This document shows, one piece after another, positions 27,142 through 37,519 of a stretch of 64,000 nucleotides of DNA. Source of the stretch: Symsagittifera roscoffensis (lineage: Eukaryota > Xenacoelomorpha > Acoela > Convolutidae). The stretch spans positions 43,106,395 to 43,170,394 of the forward strand of contig NC_087062.1 of the NCBI RefSeq assembly GCF_963678635.1, given 5' to 3'. The notes beneath the pieces are model-generated. The model did not search any database, was not told the DNA's origin, and worked only from the letters and a program-made list of their open reading frames with translations. Every line of letters starts with the position of its first letter. Positions within the stretch are counted from its first letter, which is position 1. The position numbers and the translations under genes were made by a program.

Positions 27142-29747
27142 AATTATTAAATTTTCTCCAACTCCTTTTTCTAGTAATCTCAAATCAAAACATAAACCCT
27201 TCCCCTCGTACAGGACCACAAGATTTATTAGTAACACATTACGATTGTGAAGAAAATGAACAAAAAACACTACACAAATATGCAATAAATCAAGTATCAC
27301 AATGTGAAACAGAACCACAAGCTATAGAAACCACAAATGTAATAGCAACACTCTATTCAAAAGCCCGAGCAACAACAGTTACAGGTTATAAATTCACAGC
27401 AACATTTTCCGAAAAGAAAGTACATTGTTCACAAGTCTCGAACGGAAACAAAAACCGACTTGACCATGAATCATTCTATCAGAGTAATATAGAACGTCTT
27501 TTACATCTCAATCCCGACGATTGTAAAAATGAATTACTTAGACTAAACATCACACAAAATAAAAACTCCGAAAGAAAGTTAGTTAACTTTCAAGTTTTTT
27601 CAGACTCTGTACATCAATCACAACTTGAAAAACACCAAGGACATATAAAACTAGACGACAAATACCCGTATAACGGCGCACACGGACGATTAACCTATGA
27701 CCTACACGATAAACATTGGATACCACACATTGGTATAAATAACCCATCAAACTGCAAAGCAGACACAAAAAATAAAGGATACCAAGAAATAATGTTTTTC
27801 GATTGGAAAATACAACTCGAAAAAATACAACTAACACGAGATTTATCAGATAATACAATGATCTATCAAGGAATCCGATTACCTTGTAAAAATGATCAAG
27901 GTTATTGCGACCCTACAACGAGAACACAAGCAACAATTGTTTGGTTCCCCGAAGATACATGTACAACATTTCAAGTAGCAAGAATACACGCTCGTATGAT
28001 AAAATTTCACGAAAAATACTTTATACAATCAATTCCATATGAACAAGTACATCCATCACGAAAACAAAGTACTAATTTTAGAAACATACACAATATAGAA
28101 AATAAATTGACACGTTTTCAAATATATCAAGAAACAGAACTTGCATGTAAATACAGGAATCCACTTCACAGAACACAATACTCTGAAATATTAGTTGAAT
28201 ACGAAAAAGGATTCGACATGACCACTGGAAAAATAAAACTTGACCCATATGCCACAGGTCATCCTCCAAACGAAGGAACATCCTATATACCAGTTAATTT
28301 TGAAAAAAGCAACGGACAACCTGTTGGACATCTAAAACCCCATGACACCAGAAGCACACGCTTACAAGAATTATCACTAATGAATACTACATATTTCGGT
28401 AATATCCACTATGATATTCATTTAGATATGAAACTAGATTATACAATTAGCCGAATTTTTCAAGAAATGTCACTCTCCGAATTAGAAACACTACACCAAC
28501 TATGCGAATTAGAACGAACACAAATATTACAATCACTTGCACTAGCAGTATTAAAAATACCCTATGCAGGATACTTATTATCTGGAAATAGATCAAATTT
28601 TTTAGACTATGAAGGAAACATCTTATGGTTTTATACTTGTACTAAAAAAGTATCACCACTATACGTTTTTGAAGATAAACGATGTTATAAAAGAATCCCT
28701 ATCTTTTATAAGAATAAAGTACATTTCGTGGATACACTTTCACGAAGAACCTATTTCTGGGATACCGCAGTCCCATGTGGATCAGAAAACATCCACAATG
28801 TAGTACAACTAAACCCTGATGAAAATAAATATTATCTTCTCACTCCATATCCCACATTAATGCAATCACTCAAAAAATTTTCACCAGAAAGCATTCGCGC
28901 TATTGCTCGAAACCCAAATATAGACTTACAATCAATAGGAATCTATTCAAAATCAGATATTCAACATCACATTAGAACACAACAATTCCAAGAATTATTA
29001 ACACAAATGGACACTATACAAAGACAATCAATAGATCAAAATTTACGCAAACTTGCAGAAACCGCAGGATTTGCCGATATCTACACGCAAGACTATAGCG
29101 GATATTTTAAAGACATTAAAGATTATATATATCTAAACGGTGAAAAATACCGTCCCCAAGATATATCACCAATTAACATTTTTAGCTTTGTTACACTCAA
29201 AAATGAGATCCTCGATTTTCTAGGATGGCCCTACTACATCTTAGAAAAATTGACTATTTTATACGCAATGTTTAACTTTATTGGATTTCTTTTCTCACTT
29301 TTAAAAGGAATCTACAACACATGTGCTATACACACACAAGTAAACAGACAAGCAAGCGTAGCACGCATACTCTTTGCAGGATTTTTTGGAATCTTTTCTA
29401 CATCTATAAACAAAATTCTTTTAGACGCACAAATAAAAGAATATAACACAAAAATAGCAACACGACAAAATACATACGACGAAGAACATAACAATGTAGA
29501 CATAACGCCAACGGCACCACAATTACCACCCCTACCAAATAACCATCCACTATCCCTAGTCCCACGAAATTTTCGAAATTTAGCCATCACACATAATCCA
29601 AATTTTCGACTCACCACATCACAAAGTCCCATCCAACATATAATGACACACCAGTCACAAGATCATAATACTTATGAACAAATTATTGAACAACCCCATA
29701 CCACCGCTTTTCAGTCTCAAAATAATCATTTTTTTAGCCCACGATGA
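27129..29747 (+). CDS. env: Env-like membrane glycoprotein
   Basis: 872 residues. A hydrophobic N-terminus (LLNFLQLLFLVIS, residues 6-18) fits a signal peptide. The ectodomain is long and has many cysteines (YDC, LPC, GYC, DTCTTF, CTKK, KRCYKRIP). Several N-glycosylation sites are visible, and a basic RSTR at about 408-411 is a possible but unproven cleavage site. Near the C-terminus are two hydrophobic segments (about 693-735 and 742-766), then a tail of about 105 residues with a Pro-rich patch. This is the layout of a viral surface fusion glycoprotein. The cysteine pattern reminds me of class III-like glycoproteins of chuviruses and of env genes in some invertebrate LTR elements, but I cannot confirm a family. 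It would mediate budding and entry if the element is infectious. The ORF is intact. Confidence 0.75.
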   Translation: MYILKLLNFLQLLFLVISNQNINPSPRTGPQDLLVTHYDCEENEQKTLHKYAINQVSQCETEPQAIETTNVIATLYSKARATTVTGYKFTATFSEKKVHCSQVSNGNKNRLDHESFYQSNIERLLHLNPDDCKNELLRLNITQNKNSERKLVNFQVFSDSVHQSQLEKHQGHIKLDDKYPYNGAHGRLTYDLHDKHWIPHIGINNPSNCKADTKNKGYQEIMFFDWKIQLEKIQLTRDLSDNTMIYQGIRLPCKNDQGYCDPTTRTQATIVWFPEDTCTTFQVARIHARMIKFHEKYFIQSIPYEQVHPSRKQSTNFRNIHNIENKLTRFQIYQETELACKYRNPLHRTQYSEILVEYEKGFDMTTGKIKLDPYATGHPPNEGTSYIPVNFEKSNGQPVGHLKPHDTRSTRLQELSLMNTTYFGNIHYDIHLDMKLDYTISRIFQEMSLSELETLHQLCELERTQILQSLALAVLKIPYAGYLLSGNRSNFLDYEGNILWFYTCTKKVSPLYVFEDKRCYKRIPIFYKNKVHFVDTLSRRTYFWDTAVPCGSENIHNVVQLNPDENKYYLLTPYPTLMQSLKKFSPESIRAIARNPNIDLQSIGIYSKSDIQHHIRTQQFQELLTQMDTIQRQSIDQNLRKLAETAGFADIYTQDYSGYFKDIKDYIYLNGEKYRPQDISPINIFSFVTLKNEILDFLGWPYYILEKLTILYAMFNFIGFLFSLLKGIYNTCAIHTQVNRQASVARILFAGFFGIFSTSINKILLDAQIKEYNTKIATRQNTYDEEHNNVDITPTAPQLPPLPNNHPLSLVPRNFRNLAITHNPNFRLTTSQSPIQHIMTHQSQDHNTYEQIIEQPHTTAFQSQNNHFFSPR

Positions 29748-31549
29748 GCCGCCAACTTGGATCACTACACCGATCAAATTCCCACCCAACCAATCTTACC
29801 TCTCCAATCCCAATAATACCACTTTTTGCTTTTCCGCCACCCGATTTTCCATCTAGTAATGTAACATCAGGCATGAATTCCGACACTAATTCACACATCT
29901 CAGTTTTATATTCCATCTCACAACTCAATAACCCGAATATTGAAACCCCCGATGAATTTGCCGACTCAGAACCATCCCCATCCAATAATTTTCATAACTC
30001 TTCTAATTTTTCTCAACCCCCTTTTCAACCCATATTATCCAATAACCCTGACCCAATCACTTCCACACCCTCTTATGCTTCCCAAGTTACCCCAACCTAC
30101 TCCTCACTTCATTCTGACCAATCATCTCATTCTCCAGACACCCCCCGAATCTCCCCAGAGCTAGATAATTTTATTACCCTTCAACAACAACCCTACCACC
30201 TCCATACCCCAACAATAAACCAAATCTCCTCCACAATAAATTCATCCAACCCCCCTACCCCTACACCCTCTTCAAATTATACTGAATCATTAGCACCATC
30301 ATCCACATCAACTGAATCTTCACTCAACACTAATAGAGCTTACCGCACTTTTAAAAGAAAGTTCCCCAACCATCCTTTCCCAGCAAAACCAGGAACAGCC
30401 CGTGAATACATCAACCACCCCAAGCATACTAACACAAAAGAATTTTTAGCCATCACCTTACCCTCATTCCCACAATACACCTTAAACACCCCCCACGACA
30501 CTAACGAAACACGCAACTTTGTAGATGAATACGTTTTAATGCCCACTCTCTCTTGGACCTCATATTATCATTTTACTAACCCTCTTTGCTTACCTTTATC
30601 TAACACTCACATCGATATAGAGCGAAATACGGACATGCTATATCGACTCACTACACCACTAACCGCTAGACAATTTACTTACGTTGGATATAAAAAATCG
30701 CTAAAAACACACACTGCACCTAGAGCTAACGAATATACACTCGAATACTATGATCACAACATCATCAGAGCTAACCAAGATCAATTTTTAGACGACGATC
30801 GCTTCGCTAATCCACAAATTACCGAGAAATTTTTCATCAAGACACCATATATATTTACACTAAACATCTTCGACCGAAAGTTTGATCACATTATTTCAGA
30901 AGCACTAACAGACACACAAGCATACGAAAGTTTTAAAGAACGCTTCCAAATATTTTCACTAACCTTTCATTTCCTTGCACCACACGAAAGAGATTTACAC
31001 TGCTCACACGATATTATGTTGCGCACTAAACAAACCCACACATATAGTTATTATCGCTTCATCCAAAATCACTTTGACCTACACACACCCTCTAGACAAC
31101 CACACCATCGTTTTCAATTCATTAATTCCAAATACACTTCACCATTTTTCCTAAATTTCACATATTGCATTAAAGATACTAACCTTCATGGTATTCTTCG
31201 CAATTATGATCCCATAACCCAAATGTACATCTTCTGTCCCATCACCAAGACCTTCAACGCCGAAGAATCCCGACCCTTCCTTATCCCGCACGAGTTTGTA
31301 CAACCTATAGAAATCCCAATTTTAGAATTCATCCACAACACTAAATTCAATCACAAATTATATAATCTAATCCAAAACACACCTTATGGGTTTGCAGTTG
31401 GCACTGAAGAACTAACCACTATCAAGGCACTTCAATTGCTTTGGCCACTGCTTCAGACTAAAAATATCATCCACATCTTAGCTAAACTACTAACAACTTC
31501 CGATCTCATCCACGACATCTTCCCCCACGGTTTTTTCCCCGACGACTAA
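29744..31549 (+). CDS. ORF6, unrecognised 601-residue protein
   Basis: It starts on an ATGA overlap: the ATG at 29744 shares bases with the Env TGA at 29745-29747, which suits termination-reinitiation. Residues 1-210 are Pro/Ser/Thr/Asn-rich and look disordered. About 215-601 look like a folded, His/Tyr/Phe-rich domain (for example SFPQYTLNTPHDTNETRNF and SLTFHFLAPHERDLHCSHD) with a hydrophobic Leu/Ile-rich end (LLWPLLQTKNIIHILAKLL). There is no signal peptide or obvious membrane segment. I recognise no family. Base use is C/T-rich, while Env and Pol are A-rich, so it may have a separate origin. Retaining 601 open codons in a low-GC sequence argues that it is real. A matrix, capsid-accessory or host-antagonist role would be guesswork. 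Confidence 0.75.
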   Translation: MSRQLGSLHRSNSHPTNLTSPIPIIPLFAFPPPDFPSSNVTSGMNSDTNSHISVLYSISQLNNPNIETPDEFADSEPSPSNNFHNSSNFSQPPFQPILSNNPDPITSTPSYASQVTPTYSSLHSDQSSHSPDTPRISPELDNFITLQQQPYHLHTPTINQISSTINSSNPPTPTPSSNYTESLAPSSTSTESSLNTNRAYRTFKRKFPNHPFPAKPGTAREYINHPKHTNTKEFLAITLPSFPQYTLNTPHDTNETRNFVDEYVLMPTLSWTSYYHFTNPLCLPLSNTHIDIERNTDMLYRLTTPLTARQFTYVGYKKSLKTHTAPRANEYTLEYYDHNIIRANQDQFLDDDRFANPQITEKFFIKTPYIFTLNIFDRKFDHIISEALTDTQAYESFKERFQIFSLTFHFLAPHERDLHCSHDIMLRTKQTHTYSYYRFIQNHFDLHTPSRQPHHRFQFINSKYTSPFFLNFTYCIKDTNLHGILRNYDPITQMYIFCPITKTFNAEESRPFLIPHEFVQPIEIPILEFIHNTKFNHKLYNLIQNTPYGFAVGTEELTTIKALQLLWPLLQTKNIIHILAKLLTTSDLIHDIFPHGFFPDD

Positions 31550-31552
31550 CAG

Positions 31553-31631
31553 GTAAGTATGAATTAAATAAATATTACTAACTAATTAAAATATTAAAAA
31601 ACTCACCATACTTTATCCATGTTTTCTTTAG
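31553..31631 (+). other. Probable 79-nt intron just after the ORF6 stop
   Basis: CAG/GTAAGT starts three bases after the ORF6 TAA (31547-31549). A TACTAAC branch-point consensus follows at about 31576, and the acceptor is gttttctttag ending at 31631, with an alternative AG at 31639. All three signals are near consensus and the length suits a compact-intron invertebrate. Alternatively, only the donor is used, joined to an acceptor elsewhere. Confidence 0.6.
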
Positions 31632-32404
31632 GTTTTTAGCCTTCATCCGACAATCACCTACAAAAACCACAAAAGACAAATAAAAATCGCAAATTTCATC
31701 AAACAGATTTCAAAAATTCTATTAATCTCTTACACTTATAAATTTATAAATTTAATACCAATGCAGTAAATTCATTTCTAAAATTTTCCCCACAAGCAGT
31801 AAATCTAATTATGATGAAAATTTGTAACTTAAAATTCCCCCATAACTAGCAGTATTTCCAAATTCTATGCAGTAAATTAATAAAATGCAAATGCAGTACT
31901 AACCTTTTGATAGTTTCATTCATTCGCACAGAAATTCTATCCACACTCGCACAGCTCGCCCACGAAGAATTGTTTAAAATAATGAATTTCAGTTTCAAGT
32001 TTTCACACTCAACAACTCTAACATATAATAACATGTTTCAAACCTTCCTTTAACCCGGTTAGAAAGGAATCATATACTAAACAAAACTAACCAACGCAGC
32101 TTACTAAATACCACAAATCATAGAATAACAGCATGACTAAGAAAAGGAAACCAACGGTACCCAAACCGGATTAACCCAGTTTAAAACTGGATAATTTATT
32201 CTTTTGAAGACTATTATAAAGTCTAAAAAAGAAATAATAAAACACAAAAAAGTCGAAAGACAAACCCATACCACGAACAATTTGCTTTTTGGAAAAAGGA
32301 CATAACCAACAAGACATAAGAAAAACCACAACAAACCCAACATAAAACGTTGTCACATAACAGGACCCCTCATAGAAACCGCATGAAATCATACTCCCAC
32401 TCCT

Positions 32405-32461
32405 GGCCTAACCCACCAGGAAGGACGTCCTGAGCATGCTCTATAGCCGGCCTAACCCACC
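32405..32461. repeat. Palindromes bracketed by a 13-bp direct repeat
   Basis: GGCCTAACCCACC occurs at 32405-32417 and 32449-32461. Between the two copies lie two abutting perfect 10-bp palindromes, AGGACGTCCT (32422-32431) and GAGCATGCTC (32432-32441). This is notably GC-rich for this element. Confidence 0.8.
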
Positions 32462-33140
32462 GCGCTACATCCACGCTTTGTGACCACACCTCTATTTTTA
32501 ATAAGAGCTACTCAAGGGTGAGTAACTCTTCAAAATAACCGAACTAAAACAAAAAGCTTTTGTGAAAACAACTAACTAAAATCATAATTAAAAAATATTA
32601 AACTAATAAATGTTTTATAAAATGTAAATTACATTATGCAATACATAGATCAGAATACAACACCAAGGACGAACATCTAAAGACAAAACGACCCCACTAC
32701 ACTCGAGAGAGAATGACCAACCACAATCGATATGCCACTCACAATCACAACTCAAAGGATTTAGAGTACGACTTGACTTCGCAGAAAAGGACTTCATTGA
32801 ACTAGACCAATGACCACCTCGATGTTCAAGTATACGTACAGATCCGAGTAACCAGGCATCCCCTCCACGCACAATCTCCACGCCATTCCCAAACTAGATC
32901 AGACACAAAAGAAGTTCTCCACGCAGAACAGAAAAACCTGACATAGCCAACCATTCTGAAATCAGATTTGAGTTTGTTGCAAAGACTTAGTCGTTGTCAC
33001 TAGAAGACACAACGTCTTATGTCTCTAACTCCAGCTTCCTGGAACTTCTTTAACAAAGAGGAAACGGAAGAAAATGATGTTCGCCAAAAACCAACGTCCA
33101 TCATCCATCCTTCAAATTGCAGAAGAACTATTCTAAAAAA

Positions 33141-33160
33141 CTCTGTAAAACCCGGATGGG
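33141..33160 (+). promoter_or_regulatory. Weak candidate polypurine tract
   Basis: The bases before the 3' LTR, ctctgtaaaacccggatggg, are only partly purine (ggatggg at the end). The position requires a plus-strand primer here, but the sequence is a poor example. Confidence 0.3.
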
Positions 33161-33570
33161 TGGAACCTGATCTAAACTACATTTTATGATTGGATAAATT
33201 AGATATTTTACCAATGTAAAGTATTTAATATTAACCAATCATGATCCATCTAACTAACAACCCACTTATTTGTAAGTGCTGAAGTTACTTGTAATTTCAG
33301 CACCAGAGAGATTTGAATTTAACTTAGAAATTAGTTGGACTCTCCCGAGCACTTCAGCAGCCGCAATAAACCAGTATACCCTAGATCTATTGAGCCTAGC
33401 AGAGACTAGTTAAACAACCTAAGACTAGATAGTATAAGAGTAAGATTAGGATCGGTATTAGACTAAGAAGTTGCACGAATCTATCCGGCCGAAAATAAGA
33501 TAGCGTGACGAGCAGACGGTGTACCCTATCCGAAATTACTCTATGAGTTATACACTCCAGTCCTAACTCA
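33161..33570 (+). repeat. 3' LTR
   Basis: Same sequence as 14674-15083, with AATAAA at 33365-33370 as the likely polyadenylation signal. It is followed by the GTAC duplication. Confidence 0.97.
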
Positions 33571-33574
33571 GTAC
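33571..33574. repeat. 4-bp target-site duplication, right (GTAC)
   Basis: Partner of 14670-14673. Outside it the older minus-strand gypsy sequence resumes. Confidence 0.9.
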
Positions 33575-35400
33575 GATCCCCTGAATGATTGTAATTTTTT
33601 CCCAAATTTTTGGAACGGTCAGTTTAGTTAATTTTTCGATACCAATCTTTAGTGGGTTTGACCGTTCACTGTTAATTTAAAACCCCAAGTATTCAAAATC
33701 CTTTTTCATAAATGGGCGTTTTGCAATAATAACCGGGAAACAGTCCAAATCCAACCGTTCGCGACAGGATGCGACTTTCACTGTCTGGTTTGTCTCCTGT
33801 TTTATCTATCAGAAGTTCATCCAAACTTACATTGCGAACCAGAGAGAGTTTTGACCTGCACCTTTTGAAAAACTACAGGCTTGTTTATTAGCATAATACC
33901 CGGCGTAAAACTGATAATTGCTTGAGGCCCGTCCCCATAAAATTGAAATTGTTCCAGAATTTGACCACTAGACTCAACGTTAGCTGTGAGTGGACATATT
34001 AAAGATCCTGTTTGCAGAACTAAATTGGGTCCGTGCCAAACCGCCGGTTGATCGCTAGCGCGATGCGATCTATGAGCGTGCCAAAGTTCGGCTTCTGAGA
34101 GTTCTTTTTATGAAATGACTTGCGTAGAACCGTAGTAACTTTTGCGAGTTTAAAAGATTGGTCCCGATTAACCGTTATCAAAATTATCGTCTGGTCATTT
34201 CGCCAGGTTTTGAATAAGTTTAATTTCTGCAATTGATTCAGTTTGTTCTCATCAATTAATTGGGATAGATTTTGGTTTTCTGGTGTGTGGCCGGAAAGCT
34301 TTGAAAAAATTTTGAGGATACCGGGAAGTTGCTTGCTAAGATCACCCATGGAATTAGGCGTTATTTTTGTTGGCACGTTTTACCGTCTTTCACGGTGCTC
34401 TATAGCATTCATCTCCATCTCAGAGAAATCTCCATAATCTTGCCCTAAGTCGTGTCGCTGTTGTTGAACCTTTCTGAGTAATACACCAACCAAGCTTTTT
34501 CAGAAAGTCACGTTCCACAATAGGCTTGTGTCGATTGTCCGTAATTTTAATGTATGCATTCACGATCCGCCAACCAGTTGTTTGTAAGTCCGTAAACAAG
34601 GATCTGTATCTTTTTTTATCGCTCCATGGTTGTAAGTCATGAATGGGTAAAAAAGGATTAATTCTAGGGTTCCATCAAACTTCTAGCATCAATTTTGACA
34701 CTTTAGTGGCTACGCTGCTGTTTCTCTCGATACACATGAATTCAAATTCGCCAATCTTTTTACGAATTTCTTGAGGTTCTATATTTTTTTCGGTTGTCGA
34801 TCCAGCTTTATGGGTAGCAGAGGCACTCATCACCGTGCAGCGTATGCTATCTTGGATGATGAATCTGCGAAAAATTACAGTTCAGCTAACGTATCTCGGC
34901 AATCAACCTTGCAGGAAAATTGGTCCGTATCTGGTTCTGGCCCCTAATGGCCAATTGATGCACTCAGCCCCTACTTACCTTTTGGTGTCCGGGTTCATTT
35001 TGAATCCACATACCCGAGTGAAGTACTGTTAGCTCCGCAGTTGCTGCTGCCACTGCGGTTTTTCGACCATTTTGACAACAACCCCACAATAAATTGTTAC
35101 CTCAGTGCGTTGGCCATTGGTAGACAATCTTTTCTCTGTGTGCTTTGCATTAGTTTGATTCCGTTGATTATCTACAAATGAAGTTTCTTTTCCATCTTGC
35201 TAGGAATCGTCAGAGGTGCGCTTTTTGTTGTTTTGTATTTTTTTGCCAATTGATCTCTAATTTTACTGCCAGTTGTGAACAGTTTGTCGGGTCCAGCGTT
35301 TTTTGAAGTGATTCCGTCAAAATATCACTAATTGCCAGACTTAATGTGAAGACATCCCGTAACCAAATGTCTTCTGATCTTTTTCAGTTGTTTACCTAAG
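33575..35400 (-). pseudogene. Decayed Ty3/gypsy gag-protease-RT (right of the insertion)
   Basis: Read on the minus strand. About 34830-34440 gives EPQEIRKKIGEFEFMCIERN and ITDNRHKPIVERDFLKKLG, a typical protease-region ending. The open stretch 34376-34020 gives TVNRDQSFKLAKVTTVLRKSFHK followed by LIDRIAL, the start of a gypsy RT. DL.YVHSQLTL follows at about 34000. Farther 5' (about 35350-35000) Gag-like fragments such as ILTESLQKTLDP appear. Stops and shifts are everywhere. It is split from its RNase H half (14300-14669) by the 18.9-kb element. Confidence 0.55.
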
Positions 35401-36620
35401 CTACAATTTTGTGGTTTGCATAAAAATTTTGCACGACTCATTTTGTGACTGTTTTCTGGACAGTAGTATACAGACACAAGGCGTCATTTTTCTCCAAACA
35501 TTCCCCATGTTCCCATAGTCGTCATTCTGTGTTCGGTTATGTCAAGTTTGCATACTTCGTCTGTAGCTTTCTCCTGCCCTCTTTGCCTAACTAGAGGAAT
35601 ATGTTTATTTTGACTCTTTTGTTCACTAAGTCGCAGGGAGTTTTGTTGATTGTAATTCCTTTCGCGCTCATTGCTTGGCAGTAGTTTTTCCAGTTATCAA
35701 TCGGCACAAAGTTTCTTTCTTTCCTTTCCTGAAAAGAGTGTTGATTCTGATTTGCATGTTCCTTTTTTTTCTATCAGTTTGTCAGTGAACACCAAGTCCA
35801 TTCTAAGTCTTACAGATCTATGTTCGTTATGCTAATAATCGCCAGTGTAACGTGTTGCTGTCACTTCTTCCATTTCACTCGATGCTCATTTGTAGGTCAT
35901 TCTCCTAGGGTATTTTTTCCAAGTGTCTACGTCATGTCTCTACGCCATGTGGTGAGCCATTTAAGAAGATAATTTTCAAGGACGGTTTGAGAAAATCTAC
36001 ACTAAGCGGATAAAGTAACCAAAGCCAGTAAACGAAATTGAACGCAAGATAGCGATGCAAATCATAAACAAACAATTTAACCAACTTTTCACAATCTATT
36101 ACGACAACAGAAAAATTTCGAATTTAAAAAAATCCAGCAAACACAGGTATTTTGGTCATGACACTTTAAGTTAAATAACATAAATGTATCATTTTAGATT
36201 ACTGCAGCCAAGGACAAGTCACAATCATCCAAATGGTCTGACTAACTTCAGCATTTTTAAATGTTGCTTCATCCGGCTTGATGAGTAATCCACAATAAGA
36301 AACCAAACACACGCTGCATATAATAGCACAGTTCAAGTTACCCGTACCTAGACTGTTTGTTCTTCAATAGAAGAAACTATGCATTGTTCGATGTCAACGG
36401 AAATCTCAAGATTGAGTACATTGTTCATGAAACATGATGCTAAAATGTGCAGTGCTCTCAACGGCTAGAAATTGACCACCATCGAAGAAAAACTGATTTC
36501 ATTGCATCAAAAACGCCAAAAAAACTGTACAAACATTAAATTTTGATTGCAATCTGTTGCAAGAAATTTCTTTTCAATGAACGATGAGAACAAATAAAAC
36601 TTGTGATTGTAATTATTGTG
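35401..36620. other. No gene recognised
   Basis: AT-rich DNA. Short frames exist on both strands but none shows a domain or repeat structure that I can support. Confidence 0.4.
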
Positions 36621-36660
36621 ATCTCATATATGAGATACATCTAGAACAATGTATCTCATA
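36621..36660. repeat. Overlapping palindrome and 12-bp-stem inverted repeat
   Basis: ATCTCATATATGAGAT is a 16-bp palindrome at 36621-36636. TATGAGATACAT (36629-36640) pairs with ATGTATCTCATA (36649-36660) across 8 bases. It directly precedes a 127-bp block that recurs at 37520. It could be the end of a small hairpin-type transposon. Confidence 0.75.
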
Positions 36661-36774
36661 ACCCTTTTTCCATGTTTTTGAATGGTTATCATGACAAAAT
36701 TTAAGCAGTTTTAATTTGTCAAAGATAGTTTTGAATCGGTAAACAAACACGATCTATTGATTGTCTCCATTATG
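36648..36774. repeat. About 127-bp dispersed repeat, copy 1
   Basis: From acaatgtatctcataaccct to ctccattatgaa, nearly identical to 37520-37647. Confidence 0.85.
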
Positions 36775-37519
36775 AACAAATTTGCACATTTTGAACAAAT
36801 AAAACAAAATTGACCCTCATCCATAGAGCTTTGCTGGCCTAACTTTAGCAAAAATCCCAAAAGACTAGAAAAAAATGCAAAAGTGATTTCACACTTTTTT
36901 TCTATCATTCCAAAAGTTCAAAGCAATCAATAATTTTTGCCTTCATTGAGTCGTTTTTTATAGTTTGTCTTAAGTCAATTTTTATCTCGATAAATTTCTA
37001 ACTGGTAATCTAACTTACATGTTTAAAAAAATCATCAATTCTAGTTGCCGTTCTGATCCGTTTATTTTAACGAAACAATCACGCACTCCGTAAAAGGATC
37101 TTTTTCAACTTTATATATTATTTTTTCACTTTAGTACCACACCTAAATGTTATTTTACCTTGTCATAGTTAAAATTAAACCGGTTGAGTCTAGTATTTGT
37201 TTAGGCTTCCTTTTCATTAGGTACATCTGATGATACTTTGAGTAATTTTTTTAAGTCCTAGTTTTTTTTTACCTTAACTCAGTTTTCATAGTAGGAGCAA
37301 GACCAATTTTTTTGCTGATGAAGCACAACTCTTTAAGATGAAAAAATGTGCAAGCAGAACTTTTTAGCTAGCAAAAGATATTCTTCAAACTTATTGAATA
37401 GAACACCAATTAAGCAGCTGTATAAATTAAAAAAAAACTATACCATATCTCTTCACGTACTGATGGAGTTTCATCGCATGCTTTATTCCATAACTTATTA
37501 AGTTGTGGGATAAGTTAGA

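Larger units (their letters stand above)
31632..33160 (+). other. Long 3' region of the element
   Basis: About 1.5 kb without a credible ORF. It contains a cluster of GCAGTA motifs (31763, 31796, 31849, 31868, 31892; GCAGTAAAT in three), a 7-bp-arm palindrome CCAGTTT-A-AAACTGG (32176-32190), a structured stretch at 32405-32461, and a hairpin at 32505-32528 (TACTCA-AGGG-TGAGTA core). It may hold promoter, insulator or RNA export/packaging signals. Confidence 0.6.
14674..33570 (+). mobile_element. 18.9-kb env-bearing Ty3/gypsy-like LTR element
   Basis: A complete element bounded by 410-bp LTRs with TG...CA ends and a GTAC target duplication. Inside are a leader, ORF1, Gag-protease-RT, RNase H-integrase, ORF4, an Env-like glycoprotein, ORF6 and a long 3' region. 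The order protease-RT-RNase H-integrase and the RT/integrase motifs place Pol in Ty3/gypsy (Metaviridae). I could see no difference between the LTRs, so it inserted recently. The + strand is strikingly A-rich and G-poor through ORF1 to Env, and shifts to C/T-rich in ORF6. Typical Ty3/gypsy elements are roughly 5-9 kb, so about half of this one is extra. At least one frame break in pol means this copy may be defective. Confidence 0.95.
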
